This document shows positions 15,510-23,171 of a stretch of DNA of 33,476 nucleotides, piece by piece. The stretch is from contig CAKTWE010000013.1 of assembly GCA_934630385.1 (NCBI GenBank), positions 1 through 33,476 of the forward strand, written 5' to 3'. Made by a program: the position numbers and the translations under genes. The notes beneath the pieces were generated by a model. It was not told the DNA's origin. It saw nothing but the letters and a program-made list of their open reading frames with translations, and did no database searches. Origin of the DNA: an uncultured Collinsella sp. (GTDB taxonomy: Bacteria > Actinomycetota > Coriobacteriia > Coriobacteriales > Coriobacteriaceae). The first letter of the stretch is position 1. Each line of letters begins with the position of its first letter.

Positions 15510-17936
15510 TTACGCGTGCCAGATCTCGTCGCGGTACTCGCGAATGGTGCGGTCGCTCGAGAACCAGCCGCTCGAAGCGGTGTTGAGCAGGGCCTTGCGG
15601 TTCCAAGTCTCCTGGTCGCCATAGCTGCCGGTGAGCTTTTCCCATGCATCCACGTAGCTGCGGAAGTCGGCCATAACCAGGTCGGGGTCGTTGTTGTTCA
15701 TGAGCTCGTTGTAGATGCTCTCGAAGTTGCCCGAAAGACCCGCAAAGGTGTTGTCCTTGAGCTCGTCCATCACGCGGCCCAGACGCTCGCGGTCGCCGTT
15801 GAGGGTATCCCACGCAAAGTAGTTGTTCGATGCCCAGAGCTGCTCGACCTCGGGGGCAGTCAGGCCAAAGATGGCCTCGTTCTCGCGACCGGCTAGGTCG
15901 GCGATCTCGATGTTGGCGCCGTCGAGGGTGCCCAGCGTAATGGCGCCGTTCATCATGAGCTTCATGTTGGACGTGCCCGAGGCTTCCTTGCCGGCCGTGG
16001 AGATCTGCTCCGAGATCTCGGCGGCGGGGTAGATGAGCTGGGCGTTGCTCACGCGGAAGTTGGGGATAAAGCAGACCTTCATGACCTCGTTCACGCGGGC
16101 GTCGTTGTTGATGACGTCGGCCACGGAGTTAATGAGGCGGATGGTCTCCTTGGCAAAGGTGTAGCTCGAGGCAGCCTTGCCGCTAAAGATGAAGGTCGTC
16201 GGCGTCACGTGGAAGTTGGGATCGGCGATGCGACGGTTGTAGATGTCCATCACCTTCATGATGTTCATGAGCTGGCGCTTGTAGGCATGGAAGCGCTTTA
16301 CCTGAACGTCGAAGACGGTGTTGGGGTCGATAACCAGACCGGTCTCGGCCTTAACGTAGGCGGCCAGACGCTCCTTGTTGGCGCGCTTGGAGGCACCCAC
16401 GGCCTTCAGGAACTCGGTGTCGTCCTTAAACTCCTTGAGTTTCTCCAGCTCAAAGGCGTCCTTGAGCCAGCCGTCACCAATAGCCTCGGTCACGAGCTTG
16501 GCATAGGTGGGGTTGGCCTCGGCAAAGAAGCGACGGTGCGAGATGCCGTTGGTCTTGTTGTTAAACTTCTCGGGCGTCAGGGCATAGAAGTCCTTGAGCA
16601 CGATGTTTTTGATGATGTCGGAGTGGATCTTTGCCACGCCGTTGACGCTGTGGCTGCAGATCACAGACAGGTTGGCCATGCGAATCTCGCCGTCCCATAG
16701 AATGGCGGTCTGGCGCAGACGCTCCTGCCAGCCCTCCTGCGTGGTGTCGAACGATTCGTGCCAACGACGGCTGATCTCGTCGATGATCTGGTACACGCGG
16801 GGGAGGAGCTTGGAGAACGTGCCGATGGGCCACTTCTCCAGAGCCTCGGGCAGGATGGTGTGGTTGGTGTAGCTCACGACCTGCGTCACGATGTTCCAGG
16901 CGTCGTCCCACTCGAGCTTCTTCTCGTCGATGAGGATGCGCATGAGCTCGGGGCCGCACATGGCGGGGTGCGTGTCGTTGGTGTGGATGGCCACAAACTG
17001 CGGCAGCAGCTCCCAGTTCGCGCCGTGCTCCTTCTCAAAGGTGTCGAGCAGGCTGTAGATGCCGGCCGAGACAAACAGGTACTCCTGCTTCAGGCGCAGC
17101 AGACGGCCGTGCTCGCCGGCGTCGTTGGGGTAGAGGATGGCGCTGATAGCCTCGGCCTCGGCACGCTCGGCATCGGCCAGGGCATAGTCGCCGCGGTTGA
17201 AGGCCTCCAGGTCAAAGTGCTCCTCGACCGGCTCGGCGGCCCAGACGCGCAGCTTGTTGACGGTCTCACCGGCATAGCCCACGACGGGGATGTCATAAGG
17301 GACGGCCAGGATATCCTGCGTGTCCACCGTGCGGTAGAACGTGCGGCCGTTCTCCTCAAAGCCCTCGACGTGACCACCAAACTTAATGGTCACGGCCTTG
17401 TCCTGACGGCGGACCTCCCAAGGATAGCCGTGGGTGAGCCACTCGTCGGTGGCCTCGACCTGGCTGCCGTTGACGATCTCCTGCTTAAACAGGCCGTAGC
17501 GGTAGCGCATGCCGTTGCCGTAGCCGGCAATGCCCTCGGCTGCCATTGAATCCAGGAAGCACGCGGCCAGACGGCCCAGGCCACCGTTGCCCAGTGCCGG
17601 ATCGGGCTCCTGGTTCTCGATGACGGACAGATCAAAGCCCATGTCGTCGAGCGCTTCGGCGACCATTTCGCGCACGCCAAAGTTGAGCAGGTAGTTGTCG
17701 AGCAGGCGACCGATCAAAAACTCGATCGAGAAGTAGTACACGCGCTTCTTGCCCTCGGCGGTGACGCGGGCGTCACTCTTGGTGGCAACGGTGCGGGCCT
17801 TCTCGGCCACGAGCTTGGCCAGGGCGTTAAAGCGATCGAGGTCGCTGGCGGCCTCGACACTCTTGCCGCTGATGCTCATGACGGCATCGCGATAGAGCTC
17901 GGTAAACTCCTGCTTGTTGTCGAAGATCTTATTCAT
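15510..17936 (-). CDS. glgP: Glycogen/alpha-glucan phosphorylase
   Basis: This pyridoxal-phosphate enzyme releases glucose-1-phosphate from the non-reducing ends of glycogen or maltodextrin. The 808-residue length is normal for GT35. The cofactor motif EASGTSNMKLMMNGA is present with the PLP-binding lysine at K659, followed by GTLDGANIEI. The N-terminal half carries YFSIEFLIGRLLDNYLLNFG and GNGGLGRLAACFLDS, also typical. The ATG at 17936 has GAAAGGAA about 5 nt upstream, so the start is firm. Placement between glgB and glgCD puts synthesis and degradation under shared control. Whether the preferred substrate is glycogen or maltodextrin (GlgP or MalP type) cannot be decided from sequence alone. 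Confidence 0.95.
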   Translation of the reverse strand: MNKIFDNKQEFTELYRDAVMSISGKSVEAASDLDRFNALAKLVAEKARTVATKSDARVTAEGKKRVYYFSIEFLIGRLLDNYLLNFGVREMVAEALDDMGFDLSVIENQEPDPALGNGGLGRLAACFLDSMAAEGIAGYGNGMRYRYGLFKQEIVNGSQVEATDEWLTHGYPWEVRRQDKAVTIKFGGHVEGFEENGRTFYRTVDTQDILAVPYDIPVVGYAGETVNKLRVWAAEPVEEHFDLEAFNRGDYALADAERAEAEAISAILYPNDAGEHGRLLRLKQEYLFVSAGIYSLLDTFEKEHGANWELLPQFVAIHTNDTHPAMCGPELMRILIDEKKLEWDDAWNIVTQVVSYTNHTILPEALEKWPIGTFSKLLPRVYQIIDEISRRWHESFDTTQEGWQERLRQTAILWDGEIRMANLSVICSHSVNGVAKIHSDIIKNIVLKDFYALTPEKFNNKTNGISHRRFFAEANPTYAKLVTEAIGDGWLKDAFELEKLKEFKDDTEFLKAVGASKRANKERLAAYVKAETGLVIDPNTVFDVQVKRFHAYKRQLMNIMKVMDIYNRRIADPNFHVTPTTFIFSGKAASSYTFAKETIRLINSVADVINNDARVNEVMKVCFIPNFRVSNAQLIYPAAEISEQISTAGKEASGTSNMKLMMNGAITLGTLDGANIEIADLAGRENEAIFGLTAPEVEQLWASNNYFAWDTLNGDRERLGRVMDELKDNTFAGLSGNFESIYNELMNNNDPDLVMADFRSYVDAWEKLTGSYGDQETWNRKALLNTASSGWFSSDRTIREYRDEIWHA

Positions 17937-17990
17937 ACGTTCCTTTCCCCCGGGGATGTTTCTCCCGGAACGGTTATGACTTGTATCCTA

Positions 17991-18005
17991 CGCCCCGTCG
18001 GGGCG
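17991..18005 (-). terminator. Short GC hairpin between glgB and glgP
   Basis: CGCCCC (17991-17996) and GGGGCG (18000-18005) form a 6-bp stem with a 3-nt loop. Just beyond lies the 12-bp palindrome TTACAGCTGTAA at 18011-18022. No T-tract follows, so termination here would be weak. Confidence 0.3.
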
Positions 18006-18030
18006 GGTAATTACAGCTGTAACGCCTTTG

Positions 18031-20280
18031 TTACGCTTTCTTGGCAGGAGCCTTAACAGCAGCTGCCTTTGCCTTGGGAGCAGCCTTTTTGGTGGCTGCC
18101 TTCTTGGTCGTGGTGGACTTGGTCGAAGCCTTTGTAGCCTTCGCCTTGGCCGGAGCCTTCTTAGCAGCTGCGGTCTTGGGCTTCACCGAGGACGCGCGCT
18201 TGCGCGTCGCCTTCTTGGGCTTCTCGACCACGGGCGGCTTATAGCTGCTGGGGCCGCAGCGCTTAAGCACCACGCCTGCCAGGCCGGGCACCTTCATCTC
18301 GATGGAGTCCATCTGCCCGTTCCAGGGATAGGGCTCGCTCGAGCAGGTGTAGGGCTCCTCACCGGCGTATCCGCTGCCGCCAAACTCGGGACGGTCGGAA
18401 TCGAAGATGACCTCCCAGTCACCCTCGCGCGGCACGCCCACGCGGAAGCTCTCGTAGCTCGCCGGGTCAAAGTTGATCAGAATCACCAGGTCGTCATCGA
18501 CGTCCTCGCCCTGGCGCACAAAGCTCACGATGGACTGCTTGGAGTTGTCCGCGTCGATCCAGGTAAAGCCGTCGTCGGTGTAGCCGCGCTCGTACAGGGC
18601 GGGCTCGGCGGTATACAGGTGGTTGAGCGCCTTGATAAACGCCTGATGATGACGGTGGGTCTCGTACTCCTCGGTCAGGAACCACTGGATGGACTCGTAG
18701 TAGCGCCACTCAATAAACTGGCCGATCTCGTTGCCCATAAAGTTGAGCTTGGCACCGGGGTGCGTCATCTGGTAGAAAGCCAGCGTGCGCAGGCCGGCAA
18801 ACTGGCGCCACCAGTCGCCCGGCATGCGGCCGATCAGCGAGCACTTGCCGTGCACGACCTCGTCGTGGCTCAGCGGGCAAATAAAGTTCTCGGTAAAGGC
18901 GTACATGATGGAGAACGTGAGCAGGCCGTGGTTGCCGGGGCGCCACGGAAAATCGGTCTGCATGTAGTGCAGGGTGTCGTTCATCCAGCCCATGTCCCAC
19001 TTGTAGTGGAAGCCCAGGCCGCCGTCCTGCGGCGGATAGGTCACGAGCGGCCACGCGGTGGACTCCTCGGCCATCATCATCACGTCAGGGAAGTGGGCCT
19101 CCACGGCGCAGTTGACCTGGCGGATAAACGCGCTGGCGTCCAGGTCCTCCTCGGTACCGTACTTGTTGAACTTCTTTTGGCCGGGATCGTCAATGCCAAA
19201 GTTGAGGTACAGCATGCTGGACACGCCGTCCATGCGAATGCCGTCTACGTGGAAGTTCTCGAGCCAATACAGCACGTTGGAGACCAGGAAGGAGCGGACC
19301 TCGCCGCGGGCGAAGTCAAATTTGTGCGTGCCCCAGTTGGGGTGAATCTCGTGCTCAAACAGCATATGGCCGTTAAAGGTGGCAAGGCCGTGGGAGTCAG
19401 CGCAAAAACCGCCGGGCACCCAGTCCATGATCACGCCGATGCCAGCCTCGTGGCACGCATCGATAAAGTGCATGAGCTGCTGCGGGTTGCCGTAGCGCGA
19501 CGTGGCGGCAAAGTAGCCGGTCGTCTGGTAGCCCCAGGAGCCATCGAAGGGGTGCTCCATAAGCGGCATGACCTCGATATGTGTGTAGCCCATATCGCGC
19601 ACGTAGTCCACGAGCTCCACCGACAAGTCGTCGTAGGTGTAGAACTCGCCGCGCTGCGCGGGGAAGGGGTCCATGGGACCGGGGTAGTTGCCGTACTCGT
19701 CCGGCTCGCCCTGCGGCTCGTCGCCGTGGCGCTTCCACGAGCCAATATGCACCTCGTAGATGTTGAGCGGCTGCGACATGTGGTTGTGGCCGGCGCGGCG
19801 CTTGAGCCACGCGGCGTCGTTCCACTTGTAGCCATCCAGGGTCCACAGCACGCTGGCCGTTCCCGGAGGGCACTCGGCCTTAAAGGCATACGGATCGGCC
19901 TTGTAGAGCTTTTCGCCCTTGTTGGTCTCGATGAGATACTTATAGAGCTGGCCCTGCTCGGCGCCAGGAATAAAGCCTTCCCAAATAGCGCTCGTATGCA
20001 CGGGCACCAGCGGGTCGGCTTGCTCGTCCCAATTGTTGAATTCACCGATAACGTGGACGCTCTTAACATCGGGCGCCCAAACGCAAAAACGCCAGCCGCG
20101 TGTACGGTTCTGCGTGTCGGGGTGCGCGCCCATCTTTTCCCAGCTGCGCTCCCACGTGCCGATGCCAAACAGGTAGACATCGTCCTTGGTGAGCTCCGGC
20201 GCGTGCGGGGCGGCTTTACGGGTAGCGGGCTTTTTAGTTGCTGGCTTTAGCTTTGTATCGCTCACGTTTGATCCCATCAT
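18031..20280 (-). CDS. glgB: 1,4-alpha-glucan branching enzyme with Lys/Ala-rich tails
   Basis: GlgB cuts alpha-1,4 chains and rejoins them as alpha-1,6 branches. Counting from the ATG at 20280 (749 residues), a CBM48-type domain (about 55-145, with FNNWDEQADPL) precedes the GH13 barrel. The nucleophile is D351 in GIRMDGVSSML, the acid/base is E405 in AEESTAWP, and PLSHDEVVHGK supplies the third Asp. Region I reads DWVPGGF where most branching enzymes have DWVP(A/G)HF, so the usual His is Gly. The first about 30 residues are Lys/Ala/Pro-rich. The last about 65 residues are a histone-like tail of KKAPAKAKA and TKKAAPKAK units, as in GlgA. Two adjacent ATGs (20280, 20277) have a weak ribosome-binding site; GTG at 20265 is an alternative. 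It heads the minus-strand glg gene run. Confidence 0.93.
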   Translation of the reverse strand: MMGSNVSDTKLKPATKKPATRKAAPHAPELTKDDVYLFGIGTWERSWEKMGAHPDTQNRTRGWRFCVWAPDVKSVHVIGEFNNWDEQADPLVPVHTSAIWEGFIPGAEQGQLYKYLIETNKGEKLYKADPYAFKAECPPGTASVLWTLDGYKWNDAAWLKRRAGHNHMSQPLNIYEVHIGSWKRHGDEPQGEPDEYGNYPGPMDPFPAQRGEFYTYDDLSVELVDYVRDMGYTHIEVMPLMEHPFDGSWGYQTTGYFAATSRYGNPQQLMHFIDACHEAGIGVIMDWVPGGFCADSHGLATFNGHMLFEHEIHPNWGTHKFDFARGEVRSFLVSNVLYWLENFHVDGIRMDGVSSMLYLNFGIDDPGQKKFNKYGTEEDLDASAFIRQVNCAVEAHFPDVMMMAEESTAWPLVTYPPQDGGLGFHYKWDMGWMNDTLHYMQTDFPWRPGNHGLLTFSIMYAFTENFICPLSHDEVVHGKCSLIGRMPGDWWRQFAGLRTLAFYQMTHPGAKLNFMGNEIGQFIEWRYYESIQWFLTEEYETHRHHQAFIKALNHLYTAEPALYERGYTDDGFTWIDADNSKQSIVSFVRQGEDVDDDLVILINFDPASYESFRVGVPREGDWEVIFDSDRPEFGGSGYAGEEPYTCSSEPYPWNGQMDSIEMKVPGLAGVVLKRCGPSSYKPPVVEKPKKATRKRASSVKPKTAAAKKAPAKAKATKASTKSTTTKKAATKKAAPKAKAAAVKAPAKKA

Positions 20281-20502
20281 GACGCGGCAGCGTGTTGCCT
20301 TGGTGACTAGATGCGAAAGGTCCAAGGCTGCACGAATCGAAGGGACGGCGAAGTTTCTGTGATTCGTTCCACCTCGCGTGCTCGGTGGAACTTTCGGCAA
20401 AAACTACGATAACACCTGTACGTTAGTTTTATGAACGAAAGCGGATTTGCGGGGGCGTTTAATCGGCAAGCGACATGTTTATACCACTGGCAGAATTGCC
20501 GT

Positions 20503-20588
20503 GGTAAAACTCTTGACAGTTTTACCAATTTGGGTTTCAAAATTGTTTGGCTGACGTTTGGTAAAACGCTTTTAGCAGGATGTTTACC
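20503..20588. promoter_or_regulatory. Candidate operator array between glgB and the HAD gene
   Basis: Two inverted repeats share one box: GGTAAAAC (20503-20510) with GTTTTACC (20519-20526), and GGTAAAAC (20560-20567) with GTTTACC (20582-20588). A -35-like TTGACA (20513-20518) lies inside the first repeat; the matching -10 is poor (CAAAAT with a 19-nt spacer). A single GTTTTACC also occurs at 10428-10435, upstream of the GH13-GH77 gene. Repeated symmetric boxes suggest a sugar-responsive repressor such as a LacI or GntR type. The rest of 20281-20611 shows no gene. Confidence 0.5.
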
Positions 20589-20611
20589 ATTTGACATCGA
20601 AAGGTTCGTTT

Positions 20612-21301
20612 ATGTCCCATACCGCCGCTCCCAAGGTTGCTTTTATTTTCGATTGCGATGGCACGCTGGTAAATAGCACCCCCGTTTGGGCCTATGCCCA
20701 GCCCGAGTTATTGCACCGCCACGGAGTTGACGTGACCGTGGATGACTTTGCCCAATTTGAGCACCTGTCACTGGAGGACGAGTGCCAAGCCTACCACGAT
20801 ACATGGGGCATTGGCGCGAACGGCGAGGAGCTGTATCGCGAGCTGGGCGAGATTTTAATTGATGGGTACTCCAAGGTGCCGCCGCGCGAGGGCCTGCTTG
20901 CATTTTTGAAGCAGGCGAAGGCGGCGGGCATTGCCATGTCTGTTGCTACGTCCACGCCTGCCGAGCTGGTTACGTCTGCGCTTGCGGGCGCCGGGCTCGA
21001 TGCCTACATGGAGTTTGTGACCACCACCGGGGAGGCAGGACGCTCCAAGCAGTTCCCCGATGTGTATGAGCTGGCGCTGCGCCGCCTGGAGGAGCGCCAT
21101 GGGCACAAGTTTGAGCGCGCTTGGGTGTTTGAGGACGCCGTCTTTGGCCTTAAGAGTTCGGGCATCGCAGGCTTTAAGCGCGTGGGCATCTATGACCCGC
21201 ACGGCCGCATGAAGCGCGACGACGTGCGCGCCAACTGCGACATCTTTATCGACAGCTATGAGGACCTGGATCTGGCCCGCGTGCTTTCGTTTGAGGGATA
21301 G
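20612..21301 (+). CDS. HAD-superfamily hydrolase (beta-phosphoglucomutase-like)
   Basis: This 229-residue protein is a haloacid dehalogenase-type phosphatase or phosphomutase with a helical cap. Motif I is FIFDCDGTL with nucleophile D14 and D16. Motif II is the Thr/Ser of SVATSTP, and the motif IV region reads WVFEDAVFGLKSSG, the acidic pair plus GxxxAxxAG-like segment of the beta-PGM subfamily. The segment VPPREGLLAFLKQAKAAGI is also typical. The ATG at 20612 follows GAAAGG by 6 nt. It is divergent from glgB, and thiamine pyrophosphokinase starts 9 nt after its stop. A role in sugar-phosphate metabolism with the glg genes is plausible, but phosphatase and mutase cannot be separated by sequence here. 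Confidence 0.82.
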   Translation: MSHTAAPKVAFIFDCDGTLVNSTPVWAYAQPELLHRHGVDVTVDDFAQFEHLSLEDECQAYHDTWGIGANGEELYRELGEILIDGYSKVPPREGLLAFLKQAKAAGIAMSVATSTPAELVTSALAGAGLDAYMEFVTTTGEAGRSKQFPDVYELALRRLEERHGHKFERAWVFEDAVFGLKSSGIAGFKRVGIYDPHGRMKRDDVRANCDIFIDSYEDLDLARVLSFEG

Positions 21302-21310
21302 GCGAGGGCT

Positions 21311-21952
21311 GTGGCTTGCAAGGTATTAGTGGTCTGCGGCTCGCCCGTGGTGGCGAGCGCGGATCTGTTGCGTCGGCTGGCGGGGGAGTGTGACCACGTT
21401 GTCGCCGTGGACCGCGGACTCGACGCGCTGCTGGGCGCGGGACTGGGCTGCGACGTGTATGTGGGGGATGCCGACACGGTAAGCGACGCGGGCCGCGCGT
21501 TGGTCGATGCCGCTACCGACTTTGAAGTTGAGCGTCACGACCCCTACAAGGACTATACCGATCTGGCGCTGGCGCTCGATTCCGTCCGTCATCGGTGGCC
21601 GGGTGCCGAAGTGGTTGCGACCTGCGCCACCGGTGGCCGTCCGGATATGGCGCTGTCCGTATTGGGGTTGCTCGCGGGATACGAGGACGCCCCTATCTGG
21701 ATTGCTGAGGACAAGGTAATCGCCCGCTTCCTTCACGCAGACGAATCCTGGGACATTGAAGGCGCCGAGGGCAAGACGTTCTCCATCATCGCCATAGCCC
21801 CCAACACCGAGGTAAGCGAACACGGTCTAGAATGGGAACTAGATTACAGCTCCCTGGGCCTGTTAGCCGACACGGGCATTAGCAACATAGTCAGGTCATC
21901 AGCCACGATCCAAGTCCACACCGGCACCGCCATTGCTTACCTATATCAATAG
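21311..21952 (+). CDS. thiN: Thiamine pyrophosphokinase
   Basis: The enzyme transfers pyrophosphate from ATP to thiamine to make the cofactor TPP. The 213-residue protein follows the family pattern: AVDRGLDALLGAGLGCDVYVGDADTVS (split here as the AVDRG and VGDAD motifs), the Asp-rich DPYKDYTDLALAL, the CATGGRPDM loop, and a C-terminal beta-domain with SEHGLEWELD and GISNIV. The start is GTG at 21311, 9 nt after the HAD stop, with only a weak GGCGAGGG ahead, so translation may depend on coupling. TPP is needed by pyruvate- and ketolase-type enzymes; there is no other thiamine gene nearby to confirm context. The name thiN is used by family analogy. Confidence 0.85.
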   Translation: MACKVLVVCGSPVVASADLLRRLAGECDHVVAVDRGLDALLGAGLGCDVYVGDADTVSDAGRALVDAATDFEVERHDPYKDYTDLALALDSVRHRWPGAEVVATCATGGRPDMALSVLGLLAGYEDAPIWIAEDKVIARFLHADESWDIEGAEGKTFSIIAIAPNTEVSEHGLEWELDYSSLGLLADTGISNIVRSSATIQVHTGTAIAYLYQ

Positions 21953-21981
21953 GCATTTAGAGTCTGAACTAAAAAAAGTCC

Positions 21982-22010
21982 TTGCACCCCACGTCAACTT
22001 CCCCTATAGT
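21982..22010 (+). promoter_or_regulatory. Promoter of tRNA-Ala copy 1
   Basis: TTGCAC (21982-21987), a 17-nt spacer and TATAGT (22005-22010) form a good sigma-70-type promoter ending 13 nt before the tRNA. The same arrangement precedes the second tRNA-Ala. Confidence 0.8.
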
Positions 22011-22023
22011 ATTTCCTCGTCAC

Positions 22024-22099
22024 GGGGGCGTAGCTCAGCTGGGAGAGCGCTTGACTGGCAGTCAAGAGGTCAGGGGTTCGATTCCCCTCGTCTCCACCA
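22024..22099 (+). tRNA. tRNA-Ala (anticodon GGC), copy 1
   Basis: The cloverleaf folds fully. The acceptor is GGGGGCG with CGTCTCC and includes the G3-U70 pair that defines alanine tRNAs. The D arm is GCTC/GAGC, and the anticodon stem CTTGA/TCAAG holds loop CTGGCAG (anticodon GGC, reading GCC). The T arm is AGGGG-TTCGATT-CCCCT. The 3' CCA is encoded (22097-22099). The copy at 32248 differs at one T-loop base. Confidence 0.97.
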
Positions 22100-22110
22100 C
22101 CGTGAATGCA

Positions 22111-22138
22111 AAGCCTCCGGGAAACCGGAGGCTTTTTT
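22111..22138 (+). terminator. Terminator after tRNA-Ala copy 1
   Basis: The stem AAGCCTCCGG (22111-22120) and CCGGAGGCTT (22125-22134) has a GAAA tetraloop and a run of six T (22133-22138). Confidence 0.92.
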
Positions 22139-22538
22139 AATGTACAGCCAATGCGCAAACCAATGTGACGCCACGCCAACACCCTCACCGCAAAAAGTTG
22201 CGCAATTTAGCTTCCACTTCTATACATTAATTGTGCTTTTGTATGTGAAAGATCTTAAGGTACTTGTTTCAGGCTTGCTCAGTAAGATTAAGTCTTAGAT
22301 TTGACTGTCATCTATTTGCAGATTATCAAATCTTTGTAACTGTTTTCTACCGATGAATCCTAGTTTTTCACTTGGATGCTTTTGCTTAAGTTGTTTGCGC
22401 GGCTTTGCTCATTTTCTAATTGCGCATAAATACAGCGGATTCTTTAGGATTGAGTCTTGAAGTAGATTTGATCCGTACTAGCTTTAACGCCGTAATGCGA
22501 TGAACAATATTCCGCGCTGCACGGGACTCATCTTTTAA
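22139..22538. other. A+T-rich stretch without a recognisable gene
   Basis: No credible reading frame is visible here. AGATTTGA at 22297-22304 pairs with TCAAATCT at 22326-22333, and AGATTTGA recurs near 22463. Base composition drops sharply compared with the thiN side, marking the left edge of the accessory region. Confidence 0.5.
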
Positions 22539-22847
22539 ATGGGCCGTGTCTATGCCGGCAAGGAGAAGTCGGTCGTGGGCGTGTACCGCCTGACGATGAA
22601 GTCCAACTTCGACAACTTCCGCGCGAGCTCCATTCAGGGCGCCATGAAGCGCGTGAAGGCCAAGGGCGTGCCCGTGGTGGTCTACGAGCCCACGCTGGAC
22701 GCGCCGGAGTTCTTCGGCTCCGAGGTCACGCGCGACCTGGAGGACTTCAAGGCCGGCTGCGACGTGATCGTCGCCAACCGCTGGAGCGACGAGCTCGCGG
22801 ACGCGGCGGACAAGGTGTATGCCCGCGATTTGTTTAAGCGGGACTAG
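22539..22847 (+). pseudogene. ugd: Remnant of UDP-glucose 6-dehydrogenase (C-terminal about 100 residues)
   Basis: The 102-residue frame carries [40 protein letters not shown] and [12 protein letters not shown], which match the C-terminal UDP-binding domain of UDP-glucose 6-dehydrogenase. The full enzyme is about 390-410 residues, so the NAD-binding domain and the catalytic Cys are absent. A TAA lies in frame directly before the ATG and no ribosome-binding site is present. The composition is high-GC like the core genome, unlike the A+T-rich DNA to its left. It looks like the tail of a gene whose front was lost when neighbouring DNA was inserted or deleted. A functional small protein is unlikely. 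Confidence 0.8.
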
Positions 22848-22906
22848 GGGAGAGCGGAGGCTTGCGTTAGGCGGCGGATTTAGCCTACAGCAAGGTCATC
22901 CTACCC

Positions 22907-22950
22907 GAGGGCGGGGGTGTATCGGCGCTAATCGATACACCCCCGCCCTC
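22907..22950 (+). terminator. Long hairpin after the ugd remnant
   Basis: A perfect 18-bp inverted repeat (22907-22924 with 22933-22950) has an 8-nt loop. The flanking tail is ATTATTCTC, a weak T-tract. It is probably the original terminator of ugd. No gene is visible elsewhere in 22848-23171. Confidence 0.7.
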
Positions 22951-23171
22951 ATTATTCTCGCCAATTTCATCAATAGGCAATCACTAAGGTCGCTCTTCTT
23001 ATAAACCGTCATGTTTTTAAGTAGGTGCAGAATGCCGCACGTGAAGATGACCTTGAATCTCTCAAATCCAGCTCAATTTATCCAACTTCGTCAGTTTTAG
23101 ATCCAAAGCCTTTAAGTGCTATATCCTGAACGTTGCAAGTAATGTGAGCATTGCGTTTTAAGGAGGCTCAA

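Noticed and set aside
18028..20250. A 740-codon open frame antisense to glgB, and similar long antisense frames over glgA, glgC, glgP and the GH13-GH77 gene
   Set aside because: They mirror the strong codon bias of the high-GC genes on the other strand, encode low-complexity Leu/Ala/Val/Arg-rich sequence, and lack ribosome-binding sites.
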